DNA of 64,000 bases, taken from the NCBI RefSeq assembly GCF_000765145.1, contig NZ_JMGA01000022.1, positions 62,001 through 126,000 on the forward strand, in the 5' to 3' direction. This DNA comes from Desulfosporosinus sp. HMP52. Lineage in GTDB: Bacteria > Bacillota > Desulfitobacteriia > Desulfitobacteriales > Desulfitobacteriaceae. The stretch's first letter is position 1, and each line of letters opens with the position of its first letter. The translations under genes and the position numbers were made by a program. The notes beneath the pieces are model-generated. The model was not told the DNA's origin. It searched no databases and saw nothing but the letters and a program-made list of their open reading frames with translations. Below are positions 19,671-29,004 of this stretch, in pieces.

Positions 19671-19725
19671 TTTTACACCAGTTTCGTAAAAATTCAATCT
19701 TTTCAAGGCCTGATTTCAATTATGT

Positions 19726-19768
19726 ACTTAATTAATTACTTAATTAAGTAAAAAAGTTACTTAATTAA
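19726..19768. promoter_or_regulatory. Repeated ACTTAATTAA sites and 16-bp palindrome before the PFOR gene
   Basis: ACTTAATTAA occurs at 19726-19735, 19738-19747 and 19759-19768. The middle one is part of the perfect palindrome TTACTTAATTAAGTAA (19736-19751). The position, about 90-130 bases before the PFOR start, fits an operator. The binding protein is unknown, and the AT-rich content makes chance symmetry easier. Confidence 0.45.
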
Positions 19769-19858
19769 TTTAAATAATTGAAAGAAGGATCGCCATAAGA
19801 AGAGTACCTAACCTAATGATTCCAAAAAATTAAATTAATCACATGAGGAGGAAAAATT

Positions 19859-22800
19859 ATGGCTAAAATGAAAACTATGGATGGGAATGAGGCAGCCGCT
19901 CACGCATCGTATGCTTTTACAGAAGTTGCAACTATTTTCCCCATCACCCCTTCATCAACCATGGCTGAGTTAGTTGACGAGTGGGCTGCCCACGGACGTA
20001 AAAACGTTTTCGGTCAAACTGTAAAAGTTGTTGAGATGCAATCCGAGGCTGGTGCTGCAGGTGCAGTTCATGGTTCCCTACAGGCTGGGGCTCTGACCAC
20101 TACATATACCGCTTCACAAGGATTACTCTTAATGATCCCAAATATGTACAAAATTGCTGGAGAATTACTTCCGAGTGTATTCCATGTCAGTGCTCGTGCC
20201 TTAGCAACTCATGCACTCTCTATTTTCGGAGATCATCAGGACGTTATGTCAGTACGTGCAACAGGTTTTGCAGAACTTTCTTCTCACAATGTACAGGAAG
20301 CCTTAGATTTGGGCTTTATAGCTCATCTTGCAACCGTAAAGTCCAGAGTTCCGTTCCTTCATTTCTTTGATGGATTCCGTACTTCTCATGAAATTCAAAA
20401 AATTGAAGTTCCAGAGTACGAAGAGGTTGGCCAACTTTTAGATATGGATGAAGTCCAGGCTTTTCGTGACAGATCATTAAATCCTGAGCGCCCTGTTCTA
20501 CGTGGAACAGCTCAAAATCCTGATATTTACTTCCAAGGTCGGGAAGCTTCAAATCGTTTCTATGACGCTATTCCTGACATCGTTGAACATTATATGCAAG
20601 AGTATAAGAAACTGACAGGTAGAGAATACCATCCATTCCAATACTATGGTGCAGATGATGCTGAATATGTCATCGTAGCCATGGGCTCCATTTGCGATAC
20701 TATTGAGGAAACTATTGACTACTTAATGGCTAAAGGAGAAAAGGTTGGCGTTATAAAAGTTCATTTATACCGTCCATTCTCTAGTGAATACTTCTTTAAA
20801 GCACTGCCAAAAACTGTTAAGAAAATTGCCGTACTTGATCGTACAAAAGAGCCCGGCTCTTTAGGCGAGCCATTATATCTTGATGTTAATGAACTTTTCT
20901 ATACCAGTGAGCTGAAACCAGTTATTGTTGGGGGGCGTTATGGTTTAGGTTCTAAAGATACTACCCCATCCCAAGTACTGGCTGTCTATAAAAACCTCAA
21001 ATCCGAACAACCTAAAAATGGATTTACAATCGGTATTATTGATGATGTAACAAACACATCCTTACCGGAAGATGAGATCATCGATACTGCGCCAGAAGGA
21101 ACTATTTCCTGTAAATTCTGGGGTCTGGGCGCTGATGGTACAGTTGGAGCCAATAAACAAGCAATTAAGATTATTGGAGATCATACCAAGCTTTATGCTC
21201 AAGCATATTTCCAATATGACAGTAAAAAATCTGGCGGAATTACTGTTTCCCATCTTCGCTTTGGCAAAAAGCAGATTAAATCCCCTTACTATGTGACAGG
21301 AACAAATTACATCGCTTGTCACAACCAAACTTACGTTTACCAATATGACCTCTTAAAAGGCCTTAAACAAGGCGGAAGCTTTGTTTTAAATTGCCAGTGG
21401 ACACCGGAAGAGTTGGATCAAAAACTCCCTGCATCCATGAAACAAGCTTTAGCAAAGAATAAGGTTAACTTCTATATCATTGATGCTGTATCAATTGCCC
21501 GTAAAATCGGACTTGGAAACCGTATTAATATGATTATGCAAGCAGCTTTCTTTAAGCTGGCTAATGTTATTCCTGTTGAAGAAGCTGTCGATTATCTTAA
21601 AGCATCTGTGGTAAAAACCTATGGCAAGAAAGGTCAAAATATTGTTGACATGAACACAGCCGCGATTGACATGGGTGTAACATCCCTGGTCAAGGTTGAT
21701 ATTCCAGCTGCTTGGGAAAATGGGGACAATCCTCAGGCTGAGGCTGCTGCAGCAGTTGATGAGCCGGATTTTGTCAAAAACATTCTGCGCCCGATGAACG
21801 CATTAGAGGGAGATAGTCTGCCTGTCAGCACCTTCATAGGTCGTGAAGATGGAACTTTCCCTGTAGGAACCACCAGCTATGAAAAGCGTGGTATTGGTGT
21901 AATCGTACCGGAATGGCAAATTGATAATTGTATTCAATGTAATCAGTGCTCCTATGTTTGCCCTCACGCAGCAATTCGCCCCTTCTTATTTAATGAAGAA
22001 GAAGCAAAAAGTGCTCCGGAGACCTTCGTAGGTAAGAAAGCTATTGGTAAGGAAGCAGCTGGCTTGCAATTCCGTGTTCAAGTAAGTGCTTTGGATTGTA
22101 CCGGTTGTGGAAACTGTGCGGAAGTTTGCCCGGCTAAAGTAAAGGCTTTGGTTATGAAATCTGCTGCAGAGCAAACTGAGCAACAAGTTGCCAACTGGGA
22201 GTATGCTGTTACCCTGAAGAATAAAAGTAATCTTTTCGATGTAACAACAGTTAAAGGTAGTCAATTTGCACAACCCTTACTAGAGTTCAATGGTGCTTGT
22301 CCGGGATGTGGAGAAACTGCTTACGTTAAACTCATCACTCAATTATATGGAGATCGCATGATGATTTCCAATGCTACAGGCTGCAGCTCCATCTGGGGTG
22401 GAAGTGCTCCAGCGGTTCCATATACTACGAATGAAGACGGCAAAGGACCCAGCTGGGCTAACTCCTTATTTGAAGATAACGCTGAATTCGGCTATGGTAT
22501 GTATTTGGGCGTTCGTCAGCTCCGCGAAAAGCTGTTTGATTTAATGACTCAAGCCTTAGAAATGGATATTAGTGCAGATCTAAAAGAAGCATTCCAAGAT
22601 TGGTTGGCCGGTTGGGATGATGCTGATGCCTCTAAAGCTGCTTCAGCTAAGATTCTTGCAGGATTGAGCGAATACACAGGAGATAATAAGGTTCTTGCTG
22701 AAATTCTAGCGAAGAAGGATCATCTTATTAAGAAATCCCAATGGATACTTGGTGGAGACGGTTGGGCTTATGATATCGGATTTGGTGGCTTAGACCATGT

Positions 22801-23389
22801 CCTAGCTTCGGGCGACGATGTAAATATCTTTGTTATGGATACTGAAGTATACTCGAATACTGGTGGACAGTCTTCAAAGTCTACACCAAGAGCAGCTGTA
22901 GCTAAATTTGCTGCTGCAGGTAAGAAAATTCGTAAGAAAGACCTAGGCATGATCGCTATGAGTTATGGATATGTCTATGTTGCTCAGATTGCTTTAGGAG
23001 CTAACATGGCTCAAACCATTAAAGTAATTAAAGAAGCCGAAGCTTACAAAGGACCTTCCTTGATTATTGCTTATTCACCTTGTATTAACCATGGACTTAA
23101 ATCTGGAATGACTAAGAGTGTACAGGAACAAAAGAAAGCAGTTGATGCTGGTTACTGGCATCTCTATCACTTCAATCCGGACTTGATTGATCAAGGCAAA
23201 AATCCGTTTAGCCTAGATTCGAAAGAGCCAAGTGCATCCTTCCGTGACTTTATCATGGGCGAAGTTCGTTACTCATCCCTCTTGAACACCTTCCCTGAAA
23301 GTGCTGAAGAACTCTTTGTCGGTGCAGAGAAGTATGCGAAGGTTCGCTATGAGTCATATAAACGTTTAGCTGAACAAAAGTGGGATTAA
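19859..23389 (+). CDS. nifJ: Pyruvate:ferredoxin (flavodoxin) oxidoreductase
   Basis: A 1176-residue single-chain PFOR. It oxidises pyruvate with CoA to acetyl-CoA and CO2 and reduces ferredoxin, the core of anaerobic pyruvate use. The N-terminal pyruvate domain reads MDGNEAAAHASYAF...TPSSTMAE. Two 4Fe-4S motifs, CIQCNQCSYVCP (from about residue 690) and CTGCGNCAEVCP (from about 746), are followed by the proximal-cluster CPGCGET and TPP-binding GDGWAYDIGFGGLDH (about 966). GAGGAGG precedes the ATG. It is an insertion relative to the Bacillus recR-bofA order. The start codon follows a long, repeat-bearing intergenic region. Confidence 0.97.
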   Translation: MAKMKTMDGNEAAAHASYAFTEVATIFPITPSSTMAELVDEWAAHGRKNVFGQTVKVVEMQSEAGAAGAVHGSLQAGALTTTYTASQGLLLMIPNMYKIAGELLPSVFHVSARALATHALSIFGDHQDVMSVRATGFAELSSHNVQEALDLGFIAHLATVKSRVPFLHFFDGFRTSHEIQKIEVPEYEEVGQLLDMDEVQAFRDRSLNPERPVLRGTAQNPDIYFQGREASNRFYDAIPDIVEHYMQEYKKLTGREYHPFQYYGADDAEYVIVAMGSICDTIEETIDYLMAKGEKVGVIKVHLYRPFSSEYFFKALPKTVKKIAVLDRTKEPGSLGEPLYLDVNELFYTSELKPVIVGGRYGLGSKDTTPSQVLAVYKNLKSEQPKNGFTIGIIDDVTNTSLPEDEIIDTAPEGTISCKFWGLGADGTVGANKQAIKIIGDHTKLYAQAYFQYDSKKSGGITVSHLRFGKKQIKSPYYVTGTNYIACHNQTYVYQYDLLKGLKQGGSFVLNCQWTPEELDQKLPASMKQALAKNKVNFYIIDAVSIARKIGLGNRINMIMQAAFFKLANVIPVEEAVDYLKASVVKTYGKKGQNIVDMNTAAIDMGVTSLVKVDIPAAWENGDNPQAEAAAAVDEPDFVKNILRPMNALEGDSLPVSTFIGREDGTFPVGTTSYEKRGIGVIVPEWQIDNCIQCNQCSYVCPHAAIRPFLFNEEEAKSAPETFVGKKAIGKEAAGLQFRVQVSALDCTGCGNCAEVCPAKVKALVMKSAAEQTEQQVANWEYAVTLKNKSNLFDVTTVKGSQFAQPLLEFNGACPGCGETAYVKLITQLYGDRMMISNATGCSSIWGGSAPAVPYTTNEDGKGPSWANSLFEDNAEFGYGMYLGVRQLREKLFDLMTQALEMDISADLKEAFQDWLAGWDDADASKAASAKILAGLSEYTGDNKVLAEILAKKDHLIKKSQWILGGDGWAYDIGFGGLDHVLASGDDVNIFVMDTEVYSNTGGQSSKSTPRAAVAKFAAAGKKIRKKDLGMIAMSYGYVYVAQIALGANMAQTIKVIKEAEAYKGPSLIIAYSPCINHGLKSGMTKSVQEQKKAVDAGYWHLYHFNPDLIDQGKNPFSLDSKEPSASFRDFIMGEVRYSSLLNTFPESAEELFVGAEKYAKVRYESYKRLAEQKWD

Positions 23390-23426
23390 TTCATAAGGCT
23401 AAATCATAAATTCAAACAATATAATC

Positions 23427-23465
23427 AAAGAGAGTAGGTTAAAATTAGCCTGCTCTCTTTTTTTG
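23427..23465 (+). terminator. Terminator of the PFOR gene
   Basis: AAAGAGAGTAGG and GCCTGCTCTCTTT form a 12-bp stem with one T-G pair, followed by a T-run. Confidence 0.85.
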
Positions 23466-23522
23466 TTCTACTTTGTTCTTATAAGCATATGCTTTAATAT
23501 GCTTAGGCAAAGGAGGATTTCC

Positions 23523-23777
23523 ATGACCTTTGTTTTTTTGGGATTATTTGCAATATTGTTGGCCTTAATTGTGCGTTCGTCTTTGGGACAACCTAGAGTC
23601 TTTCTTAAAGTACTAATCCATGTTTTGGGAGGAGTTGTGGGGCTCTGGCTTTTAAATTTGCTGTTAACTGTAATAGGCTTGGATATTCCAATTAACCTGT
23701 TTACGATCTTGCTGGTAGGACTACTAGGTTTCCCGGGAGTATTAGCTTTAACAGTATTACAACTGCTGGGGATATAG
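23523..23777 (+). CDS. bofA: Pro-sigma-K processing inhibitor BofA family protein
   Basis: An 84-residue, almost entirely hydrophobic protein with two or three membrane segments. The C-terminal IPINLFTILLVGLLGFPGVLAL matches the BofA signature. In Bacillus, BofA sits in the outer forespore membrane and restrains SpoIVFB until pro-sigma-K should be cut. The ATG at 23523 is chosen over an upstream in-frame ATG because AAAGGAGG lies at 23510-23517. It is close to recR apart from the inserted PFOR gene, matching synteny. Confidence 0.85.
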   Translation: MTFVFLGLFAILLALIVRSSLGQPRVFLKVLIHVLGGVVGLWLLNLLLTVIGLDIPINLFTILLVGLLGFPGVLALTVLQLLGI

Positions 23778-23813
23778 CACAGGAAATATCAGACTTAAAA
23801 CACCAAAATACGG

Positions 23814-23860
23814 AAACAAAGAAGAAACTGCCGTGTAAATGTGCAGTTTCTTCTTTGTTT
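23814..23860. terminator. Terminator after bofA
   Basis: An 18-bp near-perfect stem (AAACAAAGAAGAAACTGC with its complement) followed by TTTACAC; the stem itself ends in TTTGTTTT. Confidence 0.8.
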
Positions 23861-23926
23861 TACACAAAAAATCAAATCTAAAGATTCTATTTTAGGGGTT
23901 AGGATTTAGGTATAAGTCAGGTGATA

Positions 23927-23956
23927 GAATACCGGGCGAATAATCAACCCATTACA
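23927..23956 (+). promoter_or_regulatory. Sigma-G-type promoter for the ger operon
   Basis: GAATA (23927-23931), an 18-base spacer and CATTACA (23950-23956) match the forespore sigma-G pattern GHATR-N17/18-CATNHTA at all but one position. This fits the known forespore expression of GerA-type receptors. Confidence 0.55.
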
Positions 23957-23987
23957 GGACAAAATAAGCTGAATGGGAGGGAATTTC

Positions 23988-25559
23988 ATGTCAAGCTGGA
24001 TGAAAATGCTTAAAGATCTTACTGTACGTCCCAAGGGAGAACGAAGAATACGGAAATCTCCTTCTTTTTCATTTGATGAGGATATGAATAAGCCCATATC
24101 AGGGCAGACCGTAAAAGAAATCTTATCAAAGAGCAGTGATATTGTCTTTCGAGAGTTTAATTTCCCCGGAAAAAGTCGTATCCCCTGTATGTTAGTAGTA
24201 GTTGACGGGCTTGTTGATAAAAATATACTTGATCAATTTGTCTTAAAACCTCTAATGGTGGATTTAAACCATCACCCAGATTTGGAGCGGGTGACACTAG
24301 CTAATGTTATTGATATCACAATTCAAAGTTTCCTTCCTGGCATAGAAATTAAGAAAATAGTGAAAATGGAAGAGGCTGTAAGTACAATTTTATCAGGTGA
24401 TGCAGTTATCTTTTTTGGAGAATCTAGTGAGGCAATTTCTATTGGGGCAAGGGGATGGGCTAATCGCGGCGTCAATGAGCCTATTGCTGAATCTATTGTA
24501 AAGGGGCCTCATGAAGGCTTTACTGAGACCCTTCGAATTAATACCTCTCTTCTACGGCGGAAGATTAAACATCCTTCATTGAGGATTATCTCCTTAAAAC
24601 TTGGGGATATATCGAACACCGAGCTTGTAGTAGTATATATTGAGAAAATAGCTAACAAGGATATTGTTTCTGAGGTATTGCTAAGGTTAAGCAAAATTAA
24701 GATGGATAGTGTGATAGACGTGGGATATATTGAGGAAATGATTGAAGATTTTCCCTATTCGCCTTTCCCTCAGATTGCCTATACAGAACGACCGGATGTA
24801 TTAGCTGGCAAGCTCTTGGAGGGGAAGGTAGGAATTATTCTTGATGGAACACCTATAGTCCTTGTTGTACCGGCGATACTAATGGAGTTTCTAAATGTTA
24901 ATGAGGACTATTATCAAAGAGCTATGACAGCGATTCTTTCGCGTTTTGTACGTTATGTAGGATCCTTTGTGGCTGTCGTAGCTCCGAGTACTTATATTGC
25001 GGTTACAACATTTCATCAAGAAATTATCCCTACGGATTTGTTAATGAGTATATCCGCAGGCCGGCAGGGAGTACCTTTTCCCGCTTTATTAGAGGCCTTA
25101 ACGATGACTATTGTATTAGAGATATTACAGGAAGCCGGCCTAAGATTACCCAAACCAATCGGACAAACGATTGGAATTGTGGGGGCACTTATTATTGGGG
25201 ACGCAGCAGTAAATGCAGGCTTGGTCAGTCCCTTGATGGTCATTATCATTGGTTTGACAGCTGTTGCCAGTTATGCTATCCCCTATTACGACCTTAGTTT
25301 AGCTGTTCGGCTCTTACGATTTCCATTGATGATATTGGCTGGCATTCTTGGTTTTTTTGGTGTAGCAGTTGGCCTTTATGCTATCTTAATCCACTTATTA
25401 GGTCTTCGGTCATTTGGAGTGCCGTATACAAGTCCTATTGCTCCGCTGCGTGTACGGGCCTTGTTACAGGATACTTTCGTTAGGGCCCCATGGTGGGCAT
25501 TAAAGCGCCGACCTCAATTGATTGATGTTCAAGAACCCCGCTCAAAAGGGAAAGGGTGA
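23988..25559 (+). CDS. gerKA: Spore germination receptor subunit A (GerA/GerKA family)
   Basis: A 523-residue protein with the GerA-family layout: a cytoplasmic-like N-terminal half (about residues 1-270; SRIPCMLVVVDGLVDKN, AIFFG-type segments) and a C-terminal half with several membrane spans (from about 285). YVGSFVAVVAPSTYIA and GRQGVPFPALLEAL are conserved family stretches. It forms the receptor complex in the spore inner membrane with the B and C subunits encoded next. ATG 23988 is chosen for the GGGAGG at 23975-23980. The specific germinant cannot be read from sequence; the symbol gives the family only. Confidence 0.92.
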   Translation: MSSWMKMLKDLTVRPKGERRIRKSPSFSFDEDMNKPISGQTVKEILSKSSDIVFREFNFPGKSRIPCMLVVVDGLVDKNILDQFVLKPLMVDLNHHPDLERVTLANVIDITIQSFLPGIEIKKIVKMEEAVSTILSGDAVIFFGESSEAISIGARGWANRGVNEPIAESIVKGPHEGFTETLRINTSLLRRKIKHPSLRIISLKLGDISNTELVVVYIEKIANKDIVSEVLLRLSKIKMDSVIDVGYIEEMIEDFPYSPFPQIAYTERPDVLAGKLLEGKVGIILDGTPIVLVVPAILMEFLNVNEDYYQRAMTAILSRFVRYVGSFVAVVAPSTYIAVTTFHQEIIPTDLLMSISAGRQGVPFPALLEALTMTIVLEILQEAGLRLPKPIGQTIGIVGALIIGDAAVNAGLVSPLMVIIIGLTAVASYAIPYYDLSLAVRLLRFPLMILAGILGFFGVAVGLYAILIHLLGLRSFGVPYTSPIAPLRVRALLQDTFVRAPWWALKRRPQLIDVQEPRSKGKG

Positions 25560-25561
25560 CA

Positions 25562-26653
25562 ATGGAAAGAATTTCGGCACATCAATTCACAACTTTAGGA
25601 GCTGGGGTATTGTTAGGAACCACATTTCTTCCCGTGGCCTCCATAGTTGCTTTAGTCGGGGGGAGAGATGGCTGGATGAGTGTTCTGCCGGGATTTGCAC
25701 TGGGAATTCCTTACAGTCTGATGATATTGTCTCTAATGAAGTATTATCCTCGTAGAAATTTATTACAGATATCAGAAGAGGCCTTTGGAAGGTGGATCGG
25801 AAAACTAATAGGGATAATTTATTTATTATGTGCTATCTACCTCGGGGGTCTATTGCTGGGGCAAGTTGGAGATATCTATCAAACATCAATTATGCCACTA
25901 ACTCCTCTCTGGATTTTTTTCTTAGGCGGGATCATTCTTGTTCTATACCTAACCAGATCGGGCATTGAAGTTTTTGCCCGCTTTTCTGAGATAACCTTCC
26001 CTTTGATCGTGGTGGCAATACTTTTAAACGTAGGACTGTCTATTCCACGAATTGAGCAAGGAGAACTTCTGCCAATCCTAGGGGAGGGACTAATACCTAT
26101 TTTTAAGGGCTCATTGAAAGTTATTCCTTTTGTAATGACATATATGCTTTTTTTGGCCGGAGTTATTGCTTATCTGCCTACGGATAAGAAAGCAATTGGT
26201 CAACTAAAAACGGGAGCTTGGAAAATTGTATTCTGGGCAGGCATTCTTGACACCCTTATAGCACTGATCCAAATGCTTGTTTTTGGGCCAACAGAGACTA
26301 TTCGTTTGGTATACGGATTACTGGCATTAGGAAAAATGGTAGAAGTAAGTCGGACAGTTTCGGGAGTGGAATCCTTATTTCTAGGTGTTTGGTTTGCTGC
26401 TGCAGTCATAAAGATAGGATCACTATTTTTTGTAGCAATTTGGGGTTTGGAAAGTGTCTTTGGTATAAAAGGTGTCAAATGGCGACATGTAATAGCTATC
26501 ATATTTCTAGGAATTGCCTTTAAAAACGTTAGAGCACCTTCTTTAATTAATGAAATTGGACTTGTTGGTGAATACATAATTATGCCTTTTGTATCTCTTT
26601 GGATACCGGTTCTCTGGGGAGTTATGCGTTGGAAGAGGGGAGCTGGATACTGA
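25562..26653 (+). CDS. gerKB: Spore germination receptor subunit B, first copy (GerAB/GerKB permease family)
   Basis: A 363-residue integral membrane protein of the APC-like endospore germination permease family, with about ten hydrophobic segments. It starts MERISAHQFTTLGAGVLLGTTFLP. ATG 25562 lies 2 bases after the gerA stop; a GTG at 25556 overlapping that stop is possible. GerB subunits are thought to bind germinant within the membrane. The following gene is a close paralogue, so this operon encodes two different B subunits. Confidence 0.9.
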   Translation: MERISAHQFTTLGAGVLLGTTFLPVASIVALVGGRDGWMSVLPGFALGIPYSLMILSLMKYYPRRNLLQISEEAFGRWIGKLIGIIYLLCAIYLGGLLLGQVGDIYQTSIMPLTPLWIFFLGGIILVLYLTRSGIEVFARFSEITFPLIVVAILLNVGLSIPRIEQGELLPILGEGLIPIFKGSLKVIPFVMTYMLFLAGVIAYLPTDKKAIGQLKTGAWKIVFWAGILDTLIALIQMLVFGPTETIRLVYGLLALGKMVEVSRTVSGVESLFLGVWFAAAVIKIGSLFFVAIWGLESVFGIKGVKWRHVIAIIFLGIAFKNVRAPSLINEIGLVGEYIIMPFVSLWIPVLWGVMRWKRGAGY

Positions 26654-26657
26654 AGAA

Positions 26658-27752
26658 ATGGAAAGAATCTCCTCACATCAATTTACTATATTAGGAGCAG
26701 CCGTACTTATGGGGACGACCTTTCTCCCCATAGCCTCACTGACAACTGGGGTCGCCGACCGGGATGGCTGGATGGCTGTGTTGCCTGGCTTTGCCTTAGG
26801 GATCCCATATGGCTTGATGATTATGTCGTTGTACAAAAAGTATCCTCAAAAGAACTTACTACAGATGACCGAAATGTTGCTGGGAAAATGGGTTTGTAAA
26901 ATAATTGGTGTACTTTATATATTAATAATGAGTTACTTTGGTGGTTTATTGTTAGGACAAATCGGGGATATTTATGAATCATCGATTATGCCGCGAACCC
27001 CAATTGAGATGTTTTACCTGGGGGGATTGTTACTTGTCTTATACTTAGCTAGATCGGGCATTGAAGTATTCACGCGTTTTACCGAAGTGGTCTTTCCTCT
27101 AATTGTCATTGCCTTAGTGTTGAATATGGGGCTTTCCATACCACGTATAGAACAAGGTGAACTAATGCCAATTTTAGGTCAAGGAATAATCCCAATTATT
27201 TTGGCTGGTTCCAAAGTAACTCCGTTTGTAATGGAGTACATTCTGTTTCTTGCTGGAATTTTACCTTTTCTACCAGCCGATAAGCAAGAGTTTACTTCTT
27301 TGAAAAAGGGGGTATGGTTAGCAGTTTTTTTAGTAGGTTTTATGAATACCTTAGTTGTCTTAATGCAGATAGTGATATTTGGACCTTCTGAAACTGTTAA
27401 CTTAGTCTATGGTTTATTGGTATTAGGGAAAATGGTAGAGGTAAGTCGAACAATTGCCGGAGTTGAATCCTTATTTTTAGGAGCATGGTTTGGAGCATTG
27501 GTAATAAAGATTTGCGCCTTCTTTTTCGTTGTTCTTTGGAGCTTAGAAAGTCTATTCGGGCTTAAAGGAACTAAGAGTCATTTAGTTGTCGGGATGATAT
27601 TTATGGGGGTTGCCCTAAATAATAAGCGAGGGCCTGGCTTAGTTGTAGAAATAGGACTTGTTGATAATTATCTTATTTTTCCTTTTGCAAGTCTATGGAT
27701 ACTCACGATATGGACGTTTTCTCACTGGAAGAAGAAAGTGGGTGTCTCATGA
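26658..27752 (+). CDS. gerKB: Spore germination receptor subunit B, second copy
   Basis: A 364-residue paralogue of the preceding gene, aligning end to end without large gaps (MERISSHQFTILGAAVLMGTTFLP; SGIEVFTRF; LSIPRIEQGELMPILGQG). The start ATG lies 4 bases after the first copy's stop, and an upstream in-frame extension inside that gene is discounted. The two copies differ most in the loop after the first segment (SIVALVGG versus SLTTGVAD) and in the C-terminus. They could form alternative receptors with the same A and C subunits (inference). Confidence 0.9.
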   Translation: MERISSHQFTILGAAVLMGTTFLPIASLTTGVADRDGWMAVLPGFALGIPYGLMIMSLYKKYPQKNLLQMTEMLLGKWVCKIIGVLYILIMSYFGGLLLGQIGDIYESSIMPRTPIEMFYLGGLLLVLYLARSGIEVFTRFTEVVFPLIVIALVLNMGLSIPRIEQGELMPILGQGIIPIILAGSKVTPFVMEYILFLAGILPFLPADKQEFTSLKKGVWLAVFLVGFMNTLVVLMQIVIFGPSETVNLVYGLLVLGKMVEVSRTIAGVESLFLGAWFGALVIKICAFFFVVLWSLESLFGLKGTKSHLVVGMIFMGVALNNKRGPGLVVEIGLVDNYLIFPFASLWILTIWTFSHWKKKVGVS

Positions 27753-28975
27753 AAAGTAGCAGAAAAAAGTATATGACCGGACTAATGATTTTCAGTCTGT
27801 TTTTAATTTTATCTATATCAGGATGTTGGGGAAAGCGAGAAGTAGAAGATTTAGCCCCTCTGATGGGAATAGGATTTGATCTGGGAGAAAAGCCAGGAAC
27901 ATATCTAGTTACACAACAATATGCAAAGACGAAAAAGGGAGGTAACAGCGGGGCGGAAACTGAAGAACGGACTTTAGGTGCGGAAGCCTCAAGCGTTAGA
28001 GAAGCCTTTGACATAGTATCTAAAGCAGCATATCGAACCCCTTTTATGGGTTCATTAAAGGTAATCGTCATTGGGGAGGATGTTGCAAAAGCTGGAGGCT
28101 TTAACAATATGTTAGATTTTGCTCAGCGTTTTGCAGAATTTCGCCGTTCAATGTATCTGGTTATTGCTCGAGGCAAGGCTGAAGACGTGTTAAATTTAAA
28201 GCTGCGCTCCGAGCAGCTGCCGGCATTATATATTAGAAGTATTATTGAAGGAGGACATGAACTATCTGCCTTTCCAATGGTACGGTTAGGGCATTACCTT
28301 ACAGTTTTGGGCACTAAAAGCACCGCCCCTATCCTGCCGGTTGTTGAAGCAGTTAAGGATGGAGATAGGATTCACTATAAAGCAGAAAAAGCTGATGAGG
28401 CCGGAGAGATTCGAATTGAAGGAGCAGGAGTTTTGAATGGAGATCAATTAGTTGATTTTCTAAACGATGAAGAAACAAAAGGGTATATGTGGCTGGAAGA
28501 TGATGTATTCAACCGGTTAATTAATACTGTGGATCTCAAGGAAAGCACTGTGAAGTTTAGTGGTCAAGTCCTGAAATCTAATACGAGGTATAAAGTTAAA
28601 TCAGATGGCGAAAATATTGGTTTAAACTATCAAGTAAGAACGAGCATTGCGATTGATGAAGTTTTAGGGCTGGATCGACAACTGTCCGGGTCGGATTGGG
28701 TAGAATTAGTAAAAGAGGCAGAAGAAAGCTTTGCTAAAGTAATTCAGCAGGAATGCGAGAGTGCCATTAAAAAACAAAGAGAATTAGGTTTTGATTTTCT
28801 AGGGATTGGAAGGCATATAGAGCAAAGAAACCCTAAGTATTGGAAGAGTCTAAAAGAACGCTGGAAGCAAGAAGTTTCCGATTTTCCAGTTTCCTTTGAC
28901 GTTAAAGTAACAGTTCATCATACCGGAATGTCCAGCAGCAGTGCGACTAATTCAGAAGGAGAGGGGCAAGACTAG
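27749..28975 (+). CDS. gerKC: Spore germination receptor lipoprotein subunit C (Ger(x)C family)
   Basis: A 408-residue lipoprotein. The signal segment (about residues 8-24) ends in the lipobox LSISGC, followed by WGKREVEDLAPLMGIG, the usual GerC start. The C-terminal domain contains IQQECESAIKKQRELGFDFLGIGR, a family motif. It anchors to the outer face of the spore inner membrane and completes the receptor. ATG overlaps the preceding stop as ATGA. A Ser/Gly/Glu-rich tail ends the protein. Confidence 0.93.
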   Translation: MKSSRKKYMTGLMIFSLFLILSISGCWGKREVEDLAPLMGIGFDLGEKPGTYLVTQQYAKTKKGGNSGAETEERTLGAEASSVREAFDIVSKAAYRTPFMGSLKVIVIGEDVAKAGGFNNMLDFAQRFAEFRRSMYLVIARGKAEDVLNLKLRSEQLPALYIRSIIEGGHELSAFPMVRLGHYLTVLGTKSTAPILPVVEAVKDGDRIHYKAEKADEAGEIRIEGAGVLNGDQLVDFLNDEETKGYMWLEDDVFNRLINTVDLKESTVKFSGQVLKSNTRYKVKSDGENIGLNYQVRTSIAIDEVLGLDRQLSGSDWVELVKEAEESFAKVIQQECESAIKKQRELGFDFLGIGRHIEQRNPKYWKSLKERWKQEVSDFPVSFDVKVTVHHTGMSSSSATNSEGEGQD

Positions 28976-29004
28976 GGTTAGAAGTAAATAGGAGGAATTT
29001 AATT

